Assembly (NCBI GenBank): GCA_902510995.1
Contig: CABXDL010000007.1
Span: 1 to 47,083 of the forward strand
Direction of reading: 5' to 3'
Length of the DNA stretch: 47,083 bases
DNA from: an uncultured Candidatus Actinomarina sp.
Lineage (GTDB): Bacteria; Actinomycetota; Acidimicrobiia; Actinomarinales; Actinomarinaceae
This document shows, piece by piece, positions 42,736 to 47,083 of the stretch (positions within the stretch are counted from its first letter, which is position 1; every line of letters starts with the position of its first letter). The notes under the pieces were generated by a model. The model was not told the DNA's origin. It did not search any database and saw nothing but the letters and a program-made list of their open reading frames with translations. Made by a program: the position numbers and the translations under genes.

Positions 42736-43365
42736 ATGGTTAATGGATATATAAATTTAGATAAAGAACATAGTGATTTTTTAACAATATTTAAGAATAT
42801 TGGTATTAAAAAACTCACTTTAAAGAAAGTTAATAATCAAAATGAGGTTGATATTGTTTTAACTTCATTATCTAAATATGGAGAAACAAAGAAAAATCTA
42901 TCAGATATTGAAAGCTCTAGTAAGCCAATACCTACTCTAATTATCTCTAACAATAAGGAATTTGATCAAACCATTGATTTAATTAGAAATGACCAGATTG
43001 AGGTTATTTCTAACAAGAGTCGCGTTAGTGAGATAAATGCAAGAATCAATTCTCTTATAGGTGATAGCAGTTCAGAAAAATTAGAGTTTAGAGATCTCGT
43101 GATTAATTTAAAAACGTATGAAGCAAAAATAGATAATGAACTTTTAGATTTAACTTATATGGAATATGAATTATTAAAATTCTTTATTGAAAATCAAGAA
43201 AATGTTTGGTCAAGAGAAGAACTTCTGGAAAAAGTTTGGGGATATGATTATTTTGGAGGCGCTCGAACAGTAGATGTTCACGTTCGAAGACTGAGATCAA
43301 AACTAGGTGAAAAAAGATTAGACTGGATTAAAACTGTTCATTCAGTTGGATATAAGTTTAACTAA
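42736..43365 (+). CDS. glnR: GlnR-like orphan OmpR-family nitrogen regulator
   Basis: This is a 209-residue protein. Residues 1-113 form a receiver-like domain without the usual Asp-Asp and phosphorylated Asp pattern, as in actinobacterial GlnR, which acts as an atypical homodimer. The winged-helix output domain (about 118-209) has ARTVDVHVRRLRSKLGE within WGYDYFGGARTVDVHVRRLR, almost identical to Streptomyces/Mycobacterium GlnR, and ends VHSVGYKF. No histidine kinase gene is adjacent. It is divergent from glutamine synthetase. It probably activates or represses nitrogen genes; a neighbouring GlnR box was not recognised. Confidence 0.82.
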   Translation: MVNGYINLDKEHSDFLTIFKNIGIKKLTLKKVNNQNEVDIVLTSLSKYGETKKNLSDIESSSKPIPTLIISNNKEFDQTIDLIRNDQIEVISNKSRVSEINARINSLIGDSSSEKLEFRDLVINLKTYEAKIDNELLDLTYMEYELLKFFIENQENVWSREELLEKVWGYDYFGGARTVDVHVRRLRSKLGEKRLDWIKTVHSVGYKFN

Positions 43366-43705
43366 AACTATTTCCGCAACCACAAGTTCTTGAAACATTT
43401 GGATTGTCTATTGAGAATCCAGTTTCCATTAAACCTTCTTTATAATCTAATGTTGCACCTTGAATGTGGGATGCGCTTTCAGTATCTACTACTATTTCAA
43501 CGCCATCATATTCTTCAATAGAATCACCATCAAATTTTTCAGTGTCGAAAAACATTTCATAAGAATAACCTGAACAACCTCCTGGCTTAACTCCCATTCT
43601 TAAGAAGCTATTTTCTGAATCTTCAGCAAGCTTAAGTTCTTTAAGCTTCTTTACTGCACTATCGGTAGCTAAAACTACTCTTGATGATTTTATTTGTATA
43701 TCCAT
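43358..43705 (-). CDS. erpA: A-type Fe-S carrier (IscA/ErpA/HesB)
   Basis: This 115-residue protein has the three conserved cysteines of the family in KPGGCSGYSYEM and, near the C-terminus, SRTCGCGNSF (CGC). The segment LDYKEGLMETGFSIDNPN just before is also typical. It carries [Fe-S] clusters to apoproteins in the cytoplasm. Its final 8 bases overlap the 3' end of glnR tail to tail. It is divergent from mrp (75 bases), placing two Fe-S genes back to back. Confidence 0.9.
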   Translation of the reverse strand: MDIQIKSSRVVLATDSAVKKLKELKLAEDSENSFLRMGVKPGGCSGYSYEMFFDTEKFDGDSIEEYDGVEIVVDTESASHIQGATLDYKEGLMETGFSIDNPNVSRTCGCGNSFS

Positions 43706-43780
43706 AAATCAATTATACCAAATTCTGGATTTTGTAAAAATTTATTATTATAAGTACATTTCCCATAATAAGATATCAGT

Positions 43781-44914
43781 ATGCTACAAAATGATATTCT
43801 TTTAAAACACTTATCAAATGTTATGGACCCTGAATTAGGTGTAAATATTGTCGATTTAGGCATGGTTAAAGATATAACTTATACAAATTCTGAAGTAACA
43901 ATAGACCTTGCTTTAACAATTGCTGAATGCCCTATGAGAAACCAAATTGAAACAGAAATTAAAAGAAAGCTTAAATTAATTGAAAATATTGAAGAAGTTT
44001 ATATAAATGTAGTTGAAATGAGCAAAGAAGATAGATCTTCTCTTATGACAATAGCTAGAAAAAATGCTCGAGATAAAGCTGTTCCAACAAACATTAATAG
44101 TCGAACGAGAGTAATAGCAGTTGGAAGTGGTAAAGGCGGCGTTGGAAAGTCTACTATATCAACAAACCTTGCAGTGGGGCTAGAAAGTTTAGGGTTTACA
44201 ACTGGCCTACTTGATGCAGATATTTGGGGATTCTCAATACCAAGATTATTAGGAATAGAAGGAAGGCTAGAAGCAAATAAAGATAAAAAAATAGTTCCAT
44301 TCAAAAAAGGCGGGCTTGAAGTTGTTTCAACTGGGTTGATAACTGATGATGAAGATACCGCTCTGATGTGGCGAGGACTTATGCTTAGCAAAGCACTTGA
44401 ACAGTTTTTATTTGATGTTGAATGGGGAAACCTTGATTATCTCGTAATTGACATGCCACCAGGTACAGGTGATATTCAAATGGCTTTAGGTAGGCTTTTG
44501 CCACAAACAGAATTGGTTGTTGTTACAACACCTCAATCAAGCGCTCAGAAAGTAGCAACTAGAGTGGCCGATATGGCAAAGCGAAGTTTTATTCCTCTTT
44601 TAGGTGTTGTTGAGAATATGTCTTATTTTGAATCAGTGGATGGAAATAAATATAATATTTTTGGAGAAGGTGGTGGAAATGATCTTTCTAAAAAATTTGG
44701 AATACCATTACTAAACAAAATACCAATAAGTGAAGACTCAATAGAAGAGGCAGAAAATGGAACCCCTGTTCTTTTACAAGAAAAAGAAACTCCTACTAAA
44801 AAAGCTATACAAGATTTAGTAAATACAATTATAAAAATTCTACCTCCAGTATCTGATGAAACATGTACCGGAAGGTTGGCTAAAGTTCTTGAGGAATTAG
44901 AGGTAGAAGTTTAA
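43781..44914 (+). CDS. apbC: Mrp/ApbC-type P-loop ATPase with N-terminal DUF59 domain
   Basis: This is a 377-residue protein. The N-terminal MIP18/DUF59 domain (about 1-85) starts LLKHLSNVMDPELGVNIVDLGMVKDI. The P-loop domain has VGSGKGGVGKSTISTNLA, the deviant Walker A of the MinD/Mrp class, LLDADIWG, DMPPGTGDIQMALG and VTTPQSSAQKVA. The CxxC motif used by E. coli Mrp for Fe-S binding is missing (YFESVDGNKYNIFGEGGG instead), as in some actinobacterial members. A role in Fe-S protein maturation is the family function; without the CxxC the mechanism may differ. selA follows 5 bases after the stop. Confidence 0.92.
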   Translation: MLQNDILLKHLSNVMDPELGVNIVDLGMVKDITYTNSEVTIDLALTIAECPMRNQIETEIKRKLKLIENIEEVYINVVEMSKEDRSSLMTIARKNARDKAVPTNINSRTRVIAVGSGKGGVGKSTISTNLAVGLESLGFTTGLLDADIWGFSIPRLLGIEGRLEANKDKKIVPFKKGGLEVVSTGLITDDEDTALMWRGLMLSKALEQFLFDVEWGNLDYLVIDMPPGTGDIQMALGRLLPQTELVVVTTPQSSAQKVATRVADMAKRSFIPLLGVVENMSYFESVDGNKYNIFGEGGGNDLSKKFGIPLLNKIPISEDSIEEAENGTPVLLQEKETPTKKAIQDLVNTIIKILPPVSDETCTGRLAKVLEELEVEV

Positions 44915-44919
44915 ATTTG

Positions 44920-46215
44920 ATGGAAAATATATCAGTAAATAATTTAGTTGAAGAATTTGAATCAAACCTCCCAAGAGAAATATCTATTTCAATTGCTAAA
45001 AATATTTTAAATTCAAAAATAAGTAAAGAGAATGCAATAAGTGAGTATAAGAAAAATATTGGTTTGCTAGAAAAAAAAATTCAAAGAAGTGTTCTTAATT
45101 GCACAGGTACTTTACTTCATACAAACCTAGGAAGAGCACAAATTAACCCTGAATTTACTGGAGATGCTTCAAATATCGAATATGATCTAGACAAACACAA
45201 CAGAGGAAAGAGAAATGAATACTTAACTTCTTCTATGAATTTACTACTTAACTCTGAGAATGTTTGTTTTGTAAATAATAATGCTGCCTCTTTATTTATT
45301 GCATTAAAAACTATAAAAGAAACTTCTGAAGTAAAGTCTGTAATTATCTCTAGAGGAGAATTAATTGAAATTGGGGGTTCTTATAGATTGCCTGAAATAA
45401 TTGAATCTAGTGGTTTAAAACTTAAAGAAGTTGGAACAACTAACAAAACAGATGTTAAGGATTATGAAAAAGCATTAAAATCTAACCCGGACTCTCTTCT
45501 TCTTAAAGTTCACAGGTCTAATTTTTCTATTGAAGGCTTTTCAAAAGAAGTTTCAATCAAAGAACTTAAAACTCTCTCAAAAAAATATAATGTTGAACTT
45601 TTTCATGATCTTGGGAGCGGACTTGTGGTTGATAGAAAATTTCTAGAGTCACAACAAGTAAATATCTTTGATGACGAGCCAACGGTTCAAGAATCTTTAA
45701 CAGAAGGTTCAGATTTAGTTATGTTTTCTGGAGATAAGCTATTCGGCTCAGTTCAAGCAGGAATAATTGCTGGGAGGGAAAAGCTCGTTGAGGATATTAA
45801 AAATAATCCTTTATTTAGAACATATAGATGCTCTCCATTAATTCTTTTTGAGTTACAAAATACTGTTAATAAATACATAGAAAAAAATGAAATAGAAATT
45901 CCTATTTGGTCTTCTTTATTGATGACCTACGAAGATATTCTATTAAGAGTCAAAAATATTTCAAAAGAAATAAAAATGAATCATGAGATTGTGGATAGTG
46001 AGTCCTTAATTGGTGGAGGTACAATGCCTGATAAAAAACTTTTGACACCAGTAATTAGTATTGGTAATCAAAATATTGATAATCTTTTGACAATATTATC
46101 AAATCAAGACACTCCTCTAGTACCAAGAGTTTCTGAAGATAAAATAATAATCGACGTAAGAAGCTGTTCAGTAAAAAATGACAAAAAAATAATAGAATTG
46201 CTAAACAAAGTATGA
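44920..46215 (+). CDS. selA: L-seryl-tRNA(Sec) selenium transferase
   Basis: The ATG at 44920 is preferred over the TTG one codon earlier in the track. The product has 431 residues. The N-terminal helix domain contacts the tRNA (LPREISISIAKNIL). The PLP domain has NCTGTLLHTNLGRA, SRGELIEIGGSYRLPEI, FHDLGSGLVVD and the lysine motif VMFSGDKLFGSVQAGII, where Lys forms the Schiff base. It converts seryl-tRNA(Sec) to selenocysteyl-tRNA(Sec) using selenophosphate. It overlaps selB by four bases (ATGA), so the two are co-translated. Confidence 0.94.
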   Translation: MENISVNNLVEEFESNLPREISISIAKNILNSKISKENAISEYKKNIGLLEKKIQRSVLNCTGTLLHTNLGRAQINPEFTGDASNIEYDLDKHNRGKRNEYLTSSMNLLLNSENVCFVNNNAASLFIALKTIKETSEVKSVIISRGELIEIGGSYRLPEIIESSGLKLKEVGTTNKTDVKDYEKALKSNPDSLLLKVHRSNFSIEGFSKEVSIKELKTLSKKYNVELFHDLGSGLVVDRKFLESQQVNIFDDEPTVQESLTEGSDLVMFSGDKLFGSVQAGIIAGREKLVEDIKNNPLFRTYRCSPLILFELQNTVNKYIEKNEIEIPIWSSLLMTYEDILLRVKNISKEIKMNHEIVDSESLIGGGTMPDKKLLTPVISIGNQNIDNLLTILSNQDTPLVPRVSEDKIIIDVRSCSVKNDKKIIELLNKV

Positions 46216-47083
46216 CAGTACTTGCGACAGCAGGGCATGTAGATCATGGGAAATCAACATTTGTTAACTTTCTAACAAATCAAGAAACCGATAGATTAGC
46301 TGAGGAAAAAAAAAGAGGTTTAACAATTAATCTAGGTTATACGTATTTTAAGAACGAGAATCAAACATACTCTATCGTTGATGTACCAGGACATAGTGAT
46401 TTTTTTAAGAATACTGTTTCTGGTTTTTCAAATGCAAATGTAATTTTATTTATAATTGACTCAACTCAAGGCTGGTCTCAACAATCAGAACAACACTTCA
46501 ATACGCTAATTGAACTAGGTAAAGAAAATTTTATATTTGTTTACACAAAAATAGACTTATTAGAACCTTTGACAAAATATGATGACTTAGGTAAACAATC
46601 AGAAAAACTAAAAAATTTAAACTATAAAGTTCTTGAATTTGATTTAAAAAATTCTAAAAGGGACAAAATAATTAAAGAAATCGTTGAATTTATTAAAGAA
46701 TGTAAGTTTAAAGAAAACAATGCTTCGATGTGGATAGACAGAAGCTTTATTATTGAGGGAATTGGTCGAGTTATTACAGGTACAGCAAATTCAAATTTTA
46801 CTACAGATAAAATTTACTATTCCTCTGAGGGAGGAAAGTTAGAAGTAAAAGAATTGCAAAGCATAAATGAATCTTATGAAGATAGTTTGAATTCAAAAAG
46901 AATCGCTATCTCTCTGAAAAAAATTAATAAAAAGTTCCCAAAAAAAGGAAATTTATTAACAAATGAAACTATTAGTTTTACTAATTTATTATTTGTTAAA
47001 TTCAAAAACAAGATAACTGATAAAAAATTTCATAAAGGCACTAGAAGAATGTTTCTTGGAACAACTAGTGTTTTAATAAAAAA
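46212..47083 (+). CDS. selB: Selenocysteine-specific elongation factor, 3' truncated by window end
   Basis: The track omits this gene because it has no stop inside the window. Starting at the ATG within the selA stop, it reads MTVLATAGHVDHGKSTFV (G1), RGLTINLG (G2), DVPGHSDFF (G3) and VYTKIDL (G4, with Thr in place of Asn), followed by an EF-Tu-like domain 2 with IIEGIGRVITGTA. SelB delivers Sec-tRNA(Sec) to UGA codons that carry a SECIS hairpin. At least 290 residues are seen; the mRNA-binding winged-helix C-terminal domains lie outside. No selC, selD or selenoprotein gene is seen here. Confidence 0.95.
   Translation, partial: MTVLATAGHVDHGKSTFVNFLTNQETDRLAEEKKRGLTINLGYTYFKNENQTYSIVDVPGHSDFFKNTVSGFSNANVILFIIDSTQGWSQQSEQHFNTLIELGKENFIFVYTKIDLLEPLTKYDDLGKQSEKLKNLNYKVLEFDLKNSKRDKIIKEIVEFIKECKFKENNASMWIDRSFIIEGIGRVITGTANSNFTTDKIYYSSEGGKLEVKELQSINESYEDSLNSKRIAISLKKINKKFPKKGNLLTNETISFTNLLFVKFKNKITDKKFHKGTRRMFLGTTSVLIK

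Noticed and set aside
43999-44391. 130-residue minus-strand ORF
   Set aside because: It is fully antisense to the Mrp P-loop domain; Ser/Pro-rich shadow composition.
1-47083. CRISPR arrays, insertion sequences, integrases, toxin-antitoxin or restriction genes
   Set aside because: No repeat-spacer pattern and no protein with such motifs was seen on either strand.
1-47083. In-window selenoprotein with an internal UGA
   Set aside because: Gene ends coincide with family-expected ends, and the gaps between genes are too short to hide a read-through extension; none was recognised.

Overview
The window is a strongly AT-rich bacterial chromosome segment, packed with genes and with mostly very short intergenic gaps. 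Several markers point to a low-GC, probably marine actinobacterium. The regulator at 42.7 kb has the GlnR-type DNA-binding helix and sits divergent to a short eukaryote-type glutamine synthetase (GSII). There is a complete decaprenylphosphoryl-arabinose gene set (UbiA/DPPR synthase, DprE2-like, DprE1-like), a DUF2236/MpaB oxygenase, an Mrp without the CxxC motif, and a membrane-anchored protein with a Ser/Thr-rich TTTTTLP linker. A Candidatus Actinomarinales or marine Acidimicrobiia-like organism would fit. That assignment is inference from protein content; no rRNA gene is present.

Region 1 (1 to about 25.5 kb) is a large cell-surface glycan locus in mixed orientation. It holds GT4, GT2 and GT-C type glycosyltransferases, several SAM methyltransferases, two acyltransferase-3/SGNH fusions, an O-antigen ligase/polymerase-like membrane protein, and the D-arabinose donor cassette. 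It also holds a CMP-sugar synthetase/hydroxyacid dehydrogenase/SDR cassette, a mutarotase-fold protein, a possible GT42/DUF115-like protein, a Wzm/Wzt-like ABC exporter pair and an FkbM methyltransferase. The gene content suggests synthesis, O-acylation, O-methylation and ABC export of a surface polysaccharide, plus polyprenyl-phosphate-linked sugars for GT-C enzymes acting outside the membrane.

Region 2 (about 24.6-29.2 kb) is a minus-strand run of metabolic genes: an EamA transporter, an M3 metallopeptidase, a divergent thymidylate-synthase-fold protein, a nucleoside hydrolase, and just upstream a 33-codon ORF predicted to encode one membrane helix.

Region 3 (29.2-38.6 kb) returns to glycan genes: a GT-C-like protein with a large extracytoplasmic insert, a GT4, a GDP-mannose 4,6-dehydratase, the initiating polyprenyl-phosphate sugar transferase, another GT4 and a WecG/TagA glycosyltransferase. 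Four tRNA genes (Phe-GAA, Asp-GTC, Lys-TTT, Arg-TCG), all on the minus strand, are interspersed. This is the pattern of a tRNA-associated variable surface-glycan island.

Region 4 (38.6-47.1 kb) is core-like: argS, Nfu_N, a membrane-anchored protein, glutamine synthetase divergent to glnR, an IscA/ErpA-type protein, mrp/apbC, selA and a selB truncated by the window end. Nitrogen control, Fe-S assembly and selenocysteine insertion sit side by side here.
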